Positions 7,060 to 16,700 of a stretch of 64,000 bases of DNA are shown piece after piece. Source of the stretch: Desulfosudis oleivorans Hxd3 (GTDB taxonomy: Bacteria > Desulfobacterota > Desulfobacteria > Desulfobacterales > Desulfosudaceae); NCBI RefSeq assembly GCF_000018405.1, contig NC_009943.1, forward strand, positions 1,987,001 to 2,051,000, read 5' to 3'. The number at the start of each line of letters is the position of its first letter. The first letter of the stretch is position 1. The position numbers were made by a program, and so were the translations under genes. Below the pieces are notes generated by a model. That model saw nothing but the letters and a program-made list of their open reading frames with translations. It was not told where the DNA came from and searched no databases.

Positions 7060-10000
7060 TTGAAGAAAGAGGGCGGCATCGACAACCAGGCAGTGGCCGT
7101 TGTGGGCATGGGAAGCCTGTTCCCCCTGTCCGCCAGCGTAAAGGAATACTGGCGCCTGATCTCCCGTGGTGAGGACGCGATTACGGATGTACCTTCCACC
7201 CACTGGTCGGCGGAAGATTATTTTCGCCAGGATTCCAAAGGCGGCGATTTTACTTACTGCAAACGGGGCGGGTTTCTCTCCGCCATTGATTATGATCCCA
7301 CTGAATTCGGCATTCCCCCCACCATCCTGGAAGCCACGGATACGGCCCAGCTGCTTTCCCTGGTGGTCACGAAGATGGCTTTGGAGGATGCCGGGTACGG
7401 CGACACCGGCCGGGCCTGGAACCGGGAGCGCACCGGCGTGGTGCTGGGCGCCACCGGCACCCAGGAGCTGGTGGTTCCCCTGGCCTCGCGCCTGGGGTTT
7501 CCCTTCTGGAAAAGGGCGCTGGAGGATGCCGGTGTACCGGCGGAGGTGGCCGACGACGTGATGGCCCGCATCTCCGACGCCTATGTGGCCTGGCAGGAGA
7601 ACTCCTTTCCCGGCCTGCTGGGAAACGTGATCGCCGGCCGCATCGCCAACCGGTTCAACCTGGGCGGTACCAACTGCGTGGTGGACGCAGCCTGCGCCAG
7701 TTCCCTGTCGGCTGTCAACCTGGCGGTTCTTGAACTCTTGTCCGGAAAAAGCGACATGATGCTCACCGGCGGAGTGGACGCGCTCAATGATATTTTCATG
7801 CACATGTGCTTTGCCAAGACCTCTGTACTCTCCTTTAGCGGAGACGCCAAGCCTTTTTCAAAGGATGCCGACGGCACGGTTTTGGGCGAAGGCATCGGCA
7901 TCGTGGTACTCAAGCGCCTGGCTGATGCCGAGGCCGACGGAGACAGAATCTATGCCGTGATCCGGGCCATGGGCACCTCCAGCGACGGCCGGTCGGCCGG
8001 CATCTACGCGCCCGTGGCCGAAGGTCAGCTACGGGCCCTGCGGCGGGCCTATAACGATGCCGGGTTTTCGCCGGAAACGGTGGCGCTGATCGAGGCCCAC
8101 GGCACCGGCACCCGGGTGGGAGACGCCGTGGAGTTTGAGGCCCTGAAGACCTTCTTCAATGAGTCGGGCGTTGAAGGCAAAGACCGGTGCGCCATCGGTT
8201 CGGTAAAGTCCATGATCGGCCACACCAAGGCAGCGGCCGGCGCCGCCAGCCTGATCAAGGCATCCCTGGCCCTTTACCACAAGGCGATTCCCCCCACCCT
8301 CAAGGTGACCGAGCCTGATCCCAAAATCAATATCGACCAGACCCCTTTTTACATCAGCACCAGCTTGCGGCCCTGGCTTTCCACAAAAAAACACCCCCGC
8401 CGGGCCGGCTTGAGCTCATTTGGTTTCGGGGGCAGTAACTTTCATGTGGTGATGGAAGAGTACAAAGCGGAAAAAGAGACGCCTGCCTGGGACGGTTCAG
8501 TGGAGATCGCGGCCTTTTCCGGGGACTCGGCCGCGGATGTTCAGGCCGGGCTGAAGACCTTCACAGAGGGCGTGGAGGCCCATGCGGCAAAGGCGGGCGG
8601 GCGGTTTGCCGGTGTGCGGGTCACCGCCTTTAAAACAAGGGAAACCTTTTCTCATGCCCATGCCTGCCGCCTGCTGATGGTTATTGAAAGAACCGATGAC
8701 GTGGCTGACCTTCTGCAAAAGGCCATGGCCGCCGTCACCGGCGGCGATGCCGCGGCGGCGGATGGCAAAAAGATTTTTTACGACACCGAAGCCGGTCATG
8801 CCGGCAAGGTCGCTTTTATTTTTCCGGGCCAGGGCAGCCAGTATCCTTACATGGCAAGAGACCTGGCCGTGGCCTTTCCCGAGGCCCACGCGGTGTTTGA
8901 AACCGCGGACATTCAGTTTGCCAACCTGGGGGCCGCCCCGGACATTCGGCTTTCGGACCGCGTTTTTCCGCCGGGTCTGTTTGAGAAGGATAAAAAGAGC
9001 ACGGAAGAGGCGTTGCGAAACACCGATTTCGCCCAGCCGGCCATTGGTGCGGCCAGCCTGGCCACAAACAAGGTGCTTGCCCGGTTCGGCTTGTGTCCGG
9101 ACATGACCTGCGGCCACAGCTTCGGAGAACTGTCCGCCCTGTGCTGCGCCGGATGGATGGATGAGGAGACGTTTCTCTCCCTGGCCGCGGCCCGGGGAAA
9201 ATACATGGCCGCCGCCGGAAAAGAAAAAGGCGCCATGCTGGCCATCAAGGCCGACCTGGCCAGAATTGAACAGTTTATCGCCGACAACGGTCTGGACCTG
9301 GTCCTGGCCAACCGGAACAGCTATGAGCAGGGTGTGCTGTCGGGCCGTGAGGCGGAGATCGACCGGGCCGCTGAGTTGTGCAAGAAAGACAAACTCAGGG
9401 CCACCAGGCTGACCGTGGCTGCGGCCTTTCATACCGAGTTGGTTCAGGACGCCGCCAAACCTTTCAAAGACTACCTGAGGAAAAAAGATATAACTTGTTC
9501 TGATATAAAGGTTTTTTCAAACGTCACCGCCCAGCCGTATCCTCGTGATCCCGCAGAAACCAGAAAGATTCTGGGCAATCAACTGCTCAACCCGGTCAAT
9601 TTCGTGGAAGAGGTCGAGAACATGTATGCCGATGGTGCCCGGACCTTTCTGGAGGTCGGCCCCAAGTCGGTGCTCACCGGGCTGGTCAAGTCAATTCTAA
9701 AAGGAAAACATTTTGACGCCCTGGCCACGGACGGGTCCGGAGGCCGGAATTTCGGCCAGACCGATCTGGCACGGGTAATCTGCTTTTTCGCGGCCCAGGG
9801 TCGGCCCGTGCGGCTGACCGAATGGGAAATACCGCCTGTCCAGGCCCGCCAGCAGAAGATGTCGCTTTCCATCTGCGGTGCCAACTATCGCAAGGAAAAA
9901 CCGGCCCGCCCCAAACGGGCCCCCATGGTTCAGAAAACAGAGCCGGTTCCTGTAGCGGCTTCCGGCCTCCAGACAGCCCCGGCATCAGCCGCGCCACCCC

Positions 10001-13000
10001 CGGGGCCTGACACCGACCTGGTGAAAAACGCGCTTGCCGTGGTGTCGGAAAGCCTGCGCTCCATGCAGGCCCTTCAGCAGCAGACCGCCGATGCCCACCA
10101 GAAATTTCTGGAGACCCAGACCGAGGCGGGAAAGGCCCTTGGCATTGTACTGGAGAAGACCCGTAGCCTGGGTCAGACCGTGATGGGCGAAGATGGTGTG
10201 GTTCCGGCCGTTCCCATTAAAAGGTCAGCACCATCGGCCCCTGCTGTAAGACCTGAGGCCACGCCTCCTTCCGAACCGAAGGCCGCCATCCCGGCCGCGG
10301 CCCCCAAAACCCCTGCCGGGCAGTCGGTGGATATTGCCGCAATCGAGGCGGCCATGCTGGACATTGTGAGCCGGGTTACCGGCTATCCGGTGGAGATGCT
10401 GGGCCTGGAAATGGACATTGAAAACGACCTGGGCATTGACTCCATCAAGCGGGTGGAAATCCTGTCGGTGTTTGAAGAAGAGCACCCGGACATTCCATCG
10501 GCCACCCCTGAAGACCTGGCCGAGATGCGCACCTTAAAGGAGATCTGTGATCACCTGGTATCTCTTTCCGGTGCCGTGGCAGGAACGCCATCGGCTGCTC
10601 CGGCTTCGGCTGCCGCCCGGGCCTCATCAGCGGATATCGAGGCGGCCATGCTGGACATTGTGAGCCGGGTTACCGGCTACCCGGTGGAGATGCTGGGCCT
10701 GGAAATGGACATTGAAAACGACCTGGGCATTGACTCCATCAAGCGGGTGGAAATCCTGTCGGTGTTTGAAGAAGAGCACCCGGACATTCCATCGGCTACG
10801 CCAGAAGACCTGGCTGAGATGCGCACCTTAAAGGAGATCTGTGATCACCTGGTATCTCTTTTCGGTGCCATGGCAGGAACGCCATCGGCGGCTCCGGCTT
10901 CGGCTGCCGCCCGGGCCTCATCAGCGGATATCGAGGCGGCCATGCTGGACATTGTGAGCCGGGTTACCGGCTACCCGGTGGAGATGCTGGGCCTTGAAAT
11001 GGACATTGAAAACGATCTGGGCATTGACTCCATCAAGCGGGTGGAAATCCTGTCGGTGTTTGAAGAAGAGCATCCGGACATTCCATCGGCCACCCCTGAA
11101 GATCTGGCCGAGATGCGGACGCTAAAGGAAATCTGCGACCACCTGATGAAACTGGGCGGGATTCAGACGACCCCGGCCGGGGATAAGCCAGCCCCGGCCG
11201 TTACAGCGGAACCCCCTGAGGATACCGCCGATTCATCCGGGCCGGTGTTGCGCCGGGTCATTCAAATGGAGAGCCTGCCGCCGGACAGCCAGCCGCCCCT
11301 GGCGCTGGCAAAAGGCAAAACCCTGTTTGTCTGCACAACCGACGCATCATGGGGCAGGGCGGTGGTCGAGGCGTTGATGGCCATGGATGTCAATGCCGCG
11401 CTCCTGGAAAACGTTTCCCCTGAGCAGGATGTTTCAAATGCCGGCGGCCTGTTGATCCTGGGCGGCCTTGACCCCGCGGAAAAGCAGTTATGGCACCCGG
11501 AAGATGAGCGGTTTGTCAAGGACGCCTTTGCCCTGGCCGGCCGCGTGGGGCCGGTGCTGATCGACGGTGTCAAAAAGAACCAGGTCGGTATTTTTGCCGC
11601 CGTCACCTTTCTGGACGGCCAGTTGGGTTTCGGCAGGACCCGCGCGTTTAATCCCATGCAGGCGGCCCTGGCCGGGCTGGTGAAAACCGCGGCCATTGAA
11701 TGGCCGGGCGTGACCTGCCGGGTGATCGACCTTGATCCCGAATGGACCGACGTAAAGGCGGCGGCCCATGCCGTGGCAATGGAGATTTTAAGCGCTGAAG
11801 ACCCGGTTGAAGTGGGGCTTTCAGTGGAAGGCAAAAAAGGTGTTGCCCTGGCTGCGGCTCCCTGCGAACCCGAGGACCTGCCGCTTAAGTCCGGCGACGT
11901 GGTGGTGGTATCCGGCGGTGCCCGGGGTGTTACCGCCCAGTGTGCCCTGGCCCTGGCAAAAAAGGTTCGGCCCGTGTTGGTGTTGCTGGGCCGGTCCCCG
12001 CTGCCCGGGCCTGAGCCGGCCTGGCTGGCCGGTGTGACCAGCGAGCCGGAGATCAAGAAGCAAATCCTGGAAAATGAATTTTCCGGCAAAACCGCCACCC
12101 CGGCTGAAGTGGACCGGGTTTTTAAAAAGCACATGGCCGGTCGGGAGATCGCGGCAAACATGGAAGCCCTTCGGGCCGTATGTACCGAGGTGGTGTATCG
12201 CTCCACCGATGTGCGCGATGATGCGGCCGTGGAAGACCTGTTCAAAGCGGTCAGCGAAAAATTCGGGCCGGTGCGCTGTATTGTCCACGGCGCCGGGGTA
12301 CTGGAAGACCGGTTTATCATTGACAAGACCGCCGACCAGTTCGACCGGGTGTTTGATACCAAGGTGGCCGGGGCAAAGGCCCTGGTTTTGGCGGCGGACA
12401 TGAAGGCGCTGCGGTGCCTGGTCTTTTTTTCTTCGGTGAGCGCCCGTATGGGCAACAAGGGCCAGGCCGACTACGCCATGGCCAATGAGGTACTCAACAA
12501 AACAGCCCAGTTGATGGCCCTGCAAAACCAGGGATGCCGGGTAATCTCCTTTAACTGGGGACCGTGGGACGGGGGCATGGTGACCGCCTCGTTGAAACGG
12601 GAGTTTGAAAAGAGCCGTGTAGCCCTGATTCCCCTGGCCGCCGGGGCCCGGTGCATGGTGGAGGAGATGGCTTCGCCTGCCGGTGACGTTGAGGTGGTGA
12701 TCGGCGCCGGGTTTGATGATGTCGGCAAGGCCACCCCGGAAACCAGCCCCGCTCCGGCACCCGCAAAAAAAGAGGTCGAGAACACGGGCCCGCTTTTTGA
12801 GGCCTTTACCCGCAAAGTGGATGTGGAGGAGTTCCCGGTATTAAAGTCCCACCTGCTGGACGGCAGGCCGGTGGTGCCCTTTGCCCTGGCCGCCGAGTGG
12901 GTGGGCAGCGGCGCCCTGCACGCCAACCCCGGCCTGATGCTGATCGGCATCGACGACATGCGGGTGCTGTCCGGCATCAAGGTTGATGAAACCGGCCGCA

Positions 13001-13629
13001 CCGTTACAGTGCTGGCTGGAAAGCCGATCAAAAGCGGGACCGCCTTTGAAGTGGCGGTGCAGATAAAAAGCGACAGCAGCGGAAAGGAGACGGTGCACTA
13101 CGGGGCACGGGCCGTTCTTGCCGCCGCCTATGAAACGCCCCCTGTGTTTACGGAACCCGCCTCGCTTGCCTCTTCCGGTTATACCCGCACCGCAGCCGAG
13201 CTCTACGATACGGTCCTGTTTCACGGCAAGGCCCTTCACGGGCTTCAGGAAGTGGTGGCCTGTTCAACGGAGGGAATCAAGGCAACCATCAGCAGCGCGC
13301 CTTCTCCCAAGCAGTGGATTCGCCGGCCGGTCCGCAACACCTGGCTGGCCGACCCCCTGGCCCTGGACACGGCCTTTCAGATGGCCATTGTGTGGTGCCA
13401 CGAACAGGCGGGCATGGTCTGCCTGCCGGTCTCTTTTAAATCCTTTCGGCAATACCGCACCGCGTTTCCCGCCGAGGGCGTAACCGCCGTCCTGGCCGTC
13501 ACCAACCGGACCAGCCGCAAGATGCGCGGGGATGTCTTTTTCCTGGATGAGAACGGCGCCATGGTGGCCTGCATGACCGGGTTTGAAGCGGTAATGGACA
13601 AGTCGCTGGGCGCGGCCTTTAAATCATAA
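7060..13629 (+). CDS. pfaA: PfaA-type multidomain synthase (KS-AT-ACPx3-KR-DH)
   Basis: The 2189-residue protein is an iterative type I synthase. Ketosynthase, residues 1-450: C212 in DAACASS, H347 in EAHGTGT, H388 in IGHTKAAAG. Acyl/malonyl transferase, about 583-890: S687 in GHSFGE. Three acyl carrier domains carry the phosphopantetheine serine of LGIDSIKR at S1128, S1226 and S1324, exactly 98 residues apart. Ketoreductase, about 1610-1880: SGGARGV cofactor loop, S1794/Y1805. C-terminal polyketide-type dehydratase, about 1920-2189: H1931 in HxxxGxxxxP form and D2103 in DTAFQ. The domain order is that of PfaA, but marine PUFA synthases usually carry five or more ACPs. Start is TTG at 7060, with AGGAAAGG about 8 bases upstream. 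No phosphopantetheinyl transferase is encoded in the window, so activation must come from elsewhere. Confidence 0.92.
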   Translation: MKKEGGIDNQAVAVVGMGSLFPLSASVKEYWRLISRGEDAITDVPSTHWSAEDYFRQDSKGGDFTYCKRGGFLSAIDYDPTEFGIPPTILEATDTAQLLSLVVTKMALEDAGYGDTGRAWNRERTGVVLGATGTQELVVPLASRLGFPFWKRALEDAGVPAEVADDVMARISDAYVAWQENSFPGLLGNVIAGRIANRFNLGGTNCVVDAACASSLSAVNLAVLELLSGKSDMMLTGGVDALNDIFMHMCFAKTSVLSFSGDAKPFSKDADGTVLGEGIGIVVLKRLADAEADGDRIYAVIRAMGTSSDGRSAGIYAPVAEGQLRALRRAYNDAGFSPETVALIEAHGTGTRVGDAVEFEALKTFFNESGVEGKDRCAIGSVKSMIGHTKAAAGAASLIKASLALYHKAIPPTLKVTEPDPKINIDQTPFYISTSLRPWLSTKKHPRRAGLSSFGFGGSNFHVVMEEYKAEKETPAWDGSVEIAAFSGDSAADVQAGLKTFTEGVEAHAAKAGGRFAGVRVTAFKTRETFSHAHACRLLMVIERTDDVADLLQKAMAAVTGGDAAAADGKKIFYDTEAGHAGKVAFIFPGQGSQYPYMARDLAVAFPEAHAVFETADIQFANLGAAPDIRLSDRVFPPGLFEKDKKSTEEALRNTDFAQPAIGAASLATNKVLARFGLCPDMTCGHSFGELSALCCAGWMDEETFLSLAAARGKYMAAAGKEKGAMLAIKADLARIEQFIADNGLDLVLANRNSYEQGVLSGREAEIDRAAELCKKDKLRATRLTVAAAFHTELVQDAAKPFKDYLRKKDITCSDIKVFSNVTAQPYPRDPAETRKILGNQLLNPVNFVEEVENMYADGARTFLEVGPKSVLTGLVKSILKGKHFDALATDGSGGRNFGQTDLARVICFFAAQGRPVRLTEWEIPPVQARQQKMSLSICGANYRKEKPARPKRAPMVQKTEPVPVAASGLQTAPASAAPPPGPDTDLVKNALAVVSESLRSMQALQQQTADAHQKFLETQTEAGKALGIVLEKTRSLGQTVMGEDGVVPAVPIKRSAPSAPAVRPEATPPSEPKAAIPAAAPKTPAGQSVDIAAIEAAMLDIVSRVTGYPVEMLGLEMDIENDLGIDSIKRVEILSVFEEEHPDIPSATPEDLAEMRTLKEICDHLVSLSGAVAGTPSAAPASAAARASSADIEAAMLDIVSRVTGYPVEMLGLEMDIENDLGIDSIKRVEILSVFEEEHPDIPSATPEDLAEMRTLKEICDHLVSLFGAMAGTPSAAPASAAARASSADIEAAMLDIVSRVTGYPVEMLGLEMDIENDLGIDSIKRVEILSVFEEEHPDIPSATPEDLAEMRTLKEICDHLMKLGGIQTTPAGDKPAPAVTAEPPEDTADSSGPVLRRVIQMESLPPDSQPPLALAKGKTLFVCTTDASWGRAVVEALMAMDVNAALLENVSPEQDVSNAGGLLILGGLDPAEKQLWHPEDERFVKDAFALAGRVGPVLIDGVKKNQVGIFAAVTFLDGQLGFGRTRAFNPMQAALAGLVKTAAIEWPGVTCRVIDLDPEWTDVKAAAHAVAMEILSAEDPVEVGLSVEGKKGVALAAAPCEPEDLPLKSGDVVVVSGGARGVTAQCALALAKKVRPVLVLLGRSPLPGPEPAWLAGVTSEPEIKKQILENEFSGKTATPAEVDRVFKKHMAGREIAANMEALRAVCTEVVYRSTDVRDDAAVEDLFKAVSEKFGPVRCIVHGAGVLEDRFIIDKTADQFDRVFDTKVAGAKALVLAADMKALRCLVFFSSVSARMGNKGQADYAMANEVLNKTAQLMALQNQGCRVISFNWGPWDGGMVTASLKREFEKSRVALIPLAAGARCMVEEMASPAGDVEVVIGAGFDDVGKATPETSPAPAPAKKEVENTGPLFEAFTRKVDVEEFPVLKSHLLDGRPVVPFALAAEWVGSGALHANPGLMLIGIDDMRVLSGIKVDETGRTVTVLAGKPIKSGTAFEVAVQIKSDSSGKETVHYGARAVLAAAYETPPVFTEPASLASSGYTRTAAELYDTVLFHGKALHGLQEVVACSTEGIKATISSAPSPKQWIRRPVRNTWLADPLALDTAFQMAIVWCHEQAGMVCLPVSFKSFRQYRTAFPAEGVTAVLAVTNRTSRKMRGDVFFLDENGAMVACMTGFEAVMDKSLGAAFKS
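10342..11146 (+). repeat. 294-bp tandem repeat encoding three acyl carrier domains
   Basis: Units begin at 10342, 10636 and 10930 with ATCGAGGCGGCCATGCTGG; the period is exactly 294 bases (98 codons). Unit 3 loses its match after about 11146. Most differences are silent third-base changes, and the Ala/Ser linker between carriers 1-2 and 2-3 is also copied, indicating recent duplication or ongoing conversion inside the gene. Confidence 0.95.
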
Positions 13630-13669
13630 ACAAAGGGTTCAAGGGGTCAAGTCCGGATGCCTTATCCAA

Positions 13670-13715
13670 ATCGGGATCGGGATCGACATGGATAGGGGAG
13701 TAAGAGTAAGAGCAG
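13670..13715. repeat. Hexamer repeats between pfaA and pfaC
   Basis: ATCGGG ATCGGG ATCGAC (13670-13687) is followed by GAGTAA GAGTAA GAGCAG (13698-13715): the same two repeat types in the same order as in the pfaD-pfaA gap. They fill part of the 119-base gap before the PfaC start. Confidence 0.6.
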
Positions 13716-13748
13716 GGAATTTTTAATCAACCAACCGGCACCAAACAC

Positions 13749-16700
13749 ATGATCAGCTACCAGCCAATCGCCATTGTGGGCATGGGCGGGGTTTTCCCCG
13801 GCGCCCCCGATATTGTCAGCTTCTGGAACAATATTGTTGCCCGGGTGGACGCGATATCAGAAATTCCGGCCCACCGGTGGGTGGTGCCGCCGGAAGATGT
13901 TTACAGCAAAACCTTTGCTGTTGACAAAACCTTTTCAAAACGGGCCGGCACCGTTGATATGGACTTTGATCCCACCGGCTTTGAGATTGACCCCGATCTG
14001 CTGGCCCGGCTGGACCCGCTTTACCATTACGCCCTGACCGCGGCCCGGGAGGCCCTGGGCCAGTGTGCGGTTTCGTCGGTGAGCCGTGAACGGACCGGCG
14101 TGGTGCTGGCCGCCATCGCCCTGCCCACAGTGGGGTCGTCGGCCCTGGCCAACCGTATCCTGGGGCAGGCCGTGGCCCGAAAGCTTTTTCACCGCCAGGC
14201 CACCGGCGACGAAATGCCTGTTGGAATGGCAGACCTGATGTCGGCCCGGGTCACCAGCCTGCCTGCCGTGCTCCTGGCAAAGGCGTTCCGGTTCGGCGGG
14301 TGCGCCTATACCCTGGACGCGGCCTGTTCTTCATCCCTCTACGCGGTCAAGCTGGCCTGCGACGACCTTCAGGCAGGCCGGGCCGACATGATGATTGCCG
14401 GCGGTGTTTCACGGCCCGAGGTGCTTTACACCCAGGTGGGGTTTACCCAGCTGCAGGCCCTGTCAAAGTCCGGGGTGTGCGCGCCCTTTGATGCCAAAGC
14501 CGACGGGCTGGTGGTGGGGGAGGGCGCCGGCCTGTTTGTGCTCAAGCGGCTGGATGATGCCGTGGTCGAGGGAGACACCATTCTCGGCGTGATCCGTGGC
14601 ATCGGTCTTTCCAACGACATGGAGGGGAATCTGCTTTCCCCGGAAAGCGAGGGCCAGGTCCGGGCCATGCATACCGCTTACCAGCAGGCCGGCTGGTCCG
14701 TGAATGACGTGGGGTTTATCGAATGCCACGGCACCGGCACGCCGGTGGGGGACATGGTGGAGCTGGCCAGCATGCGGGCGTTATGGGAAGGCGTTTCGTG
14801 GCAGCCGGGCCAGTGTCCCATCGGTTCCATCAAGTCCATGGTGGGTCACCTGCTCACCGGTGCCGGCGCCGCCGGCATGGCCAAGGTGCTGATGGGCTTT
14901 GCCAACCAAACGATTCCGCCCGGGGTCAATTTTTCTGCGCCGTCGGCAAAAAGTCCGCTGATCAACAGCCCGTTCCGGGTCCAGACCGAACCGGAACCGT
15001 GGCTTCCCGCAAACGAGAAAGACCCCTTGAGGGCCGCTGTCAGCTCTTTTGGTTTCGGCGGCATCAACGCCCACCTGTTGCTGGAAAGCTGGACCCCGGA
15101 AAACAGCCCGTCATCCACCAGCGCCACCCATGCCGTGCTTTCCCCGTCCCGTCCCCCGGATATCGCCGTTGTGGGCATGGAGACCTGTTTTGGAAAAGCC
15201 GTCGGCCTGCGGGCCTTTCAGGAGGCCCTGCTGCGGGGGGACTGCCTGCTTGAAAACCCGGGGGCTGACCGGTGGAAAGGCATGATCGACCGGGTTGAAC
15301 ATTATTTAGGCCGTGTTCCGGAGCGGGGCGCTTTTATCGATGAGGTGGCCGTGCTGATCGGCGAGTTTCACATTCCGCCAAAAGAGATCGGCGATATCCT
15401 GCCCCAGCACCTGCTCATGCTCAAGACAGCGGCCGGGGCACTGGCCGACGCGGGCATGCCCCTGCGGGAAAAACGGCCCCGCATGGGCGCGGTCATGGGC
15501 ATGGACTTTGATGTTCAGGCCAATGACTACCATTTCCGGTGGAGCCTTTCAAAGGAAGTCCAAAAGTGGAAGGCTGACGGGCTGCTGCACTTAGAAGGCC
15601 CGGAGGGAATTGCCTGGCTTGAATCGCTGAAAAACGCCTGCTCTCCTCCGCTGACCGCCTCCCGGGTGGTGGGGGCGCTGGGTGGCATTCTGGCCAGCCG
15701 TATCGCCAAGCAGTTTCAACTGGGCGGCCCCGGATTTGTGGTTTCCAGCCGCGAAACCTCCGGGCTGCGGGCACTTGAAATCGGTATGCGTTCCCTGCAA
15801 TTCTACGATACCGACGCTTTTCTGGTGGGGGCCGTGGACCTGGCCGGTGATGTGCGGCGGGTGATTGCCGACGGTCTGGCCCGGCCGTTCAGCGTAAAAG
15901 GGGGGGTGCGGCCTTTTGACAGTGATGCCGACGGTCCGCTGCCCGGCGACGGCGCCGCGGCCCTGGTGCTCAAGCGGCTGGACGATGCCGTGGCCGACGG
16001 GGACCGCATCTACTGCGTCATTAAGGGAATGGGCAGCGCCACGGCCCTGGATGTGCCGGCCTTTGATTCAAAAGATCGTGCCGCTGCCATGAAACAGGCA
16101 TACACCTTTTCCCTGGAGCGGGCCTTTGCCGATGCCGGGGTAAACCCATCCACCATCTCTCTGTTTGAAGCCCACGGCAGCGGAGACCCCGGGGAAGACG
16201 GGGTTGAATCCGAAGCTGTCCGCGAATTTTTTAATCGCGAAAAACCCGTCGCTGAAAAGCGGTGTGCCCTGGGGTCGGTAATGCCCACCATCGGCCACAC
16301 CGGGGCCGCCGCCGGCCTGGCCGCCTTTGCAAAGTCGGCGGTGTGCATGTACCAGCAGATGGTGGCGCCGCTCTGCAATTTTACGGCACCGGTAGACGAC
16401 CGGTTTAAAACAACCTTTTTTCATATGCCGAAGACCCCCCAGTTCTGGCTGCGCAACCGCGTCGAAGGCCCCAGAAGGGCCTGCGTGGGCGCCATGACCG
16501 GTGACGGCGGCGTGGCCCACGTGGTGATTGAAGAGCATGAATGGCCGGAAACCGCCGCGCCGGAACTGCTGGCCAAAATCGAGCGGGAACGGCGGCAGCC
16601 TCTGGGGCTGTACCCCGGCCGGGCCGGTCTTTTTGTGGTGGAGGGGGACAATAACAAGGCCCTGATCGACGGCCTGGACCGGCTGCGCCAGTACATTCGC

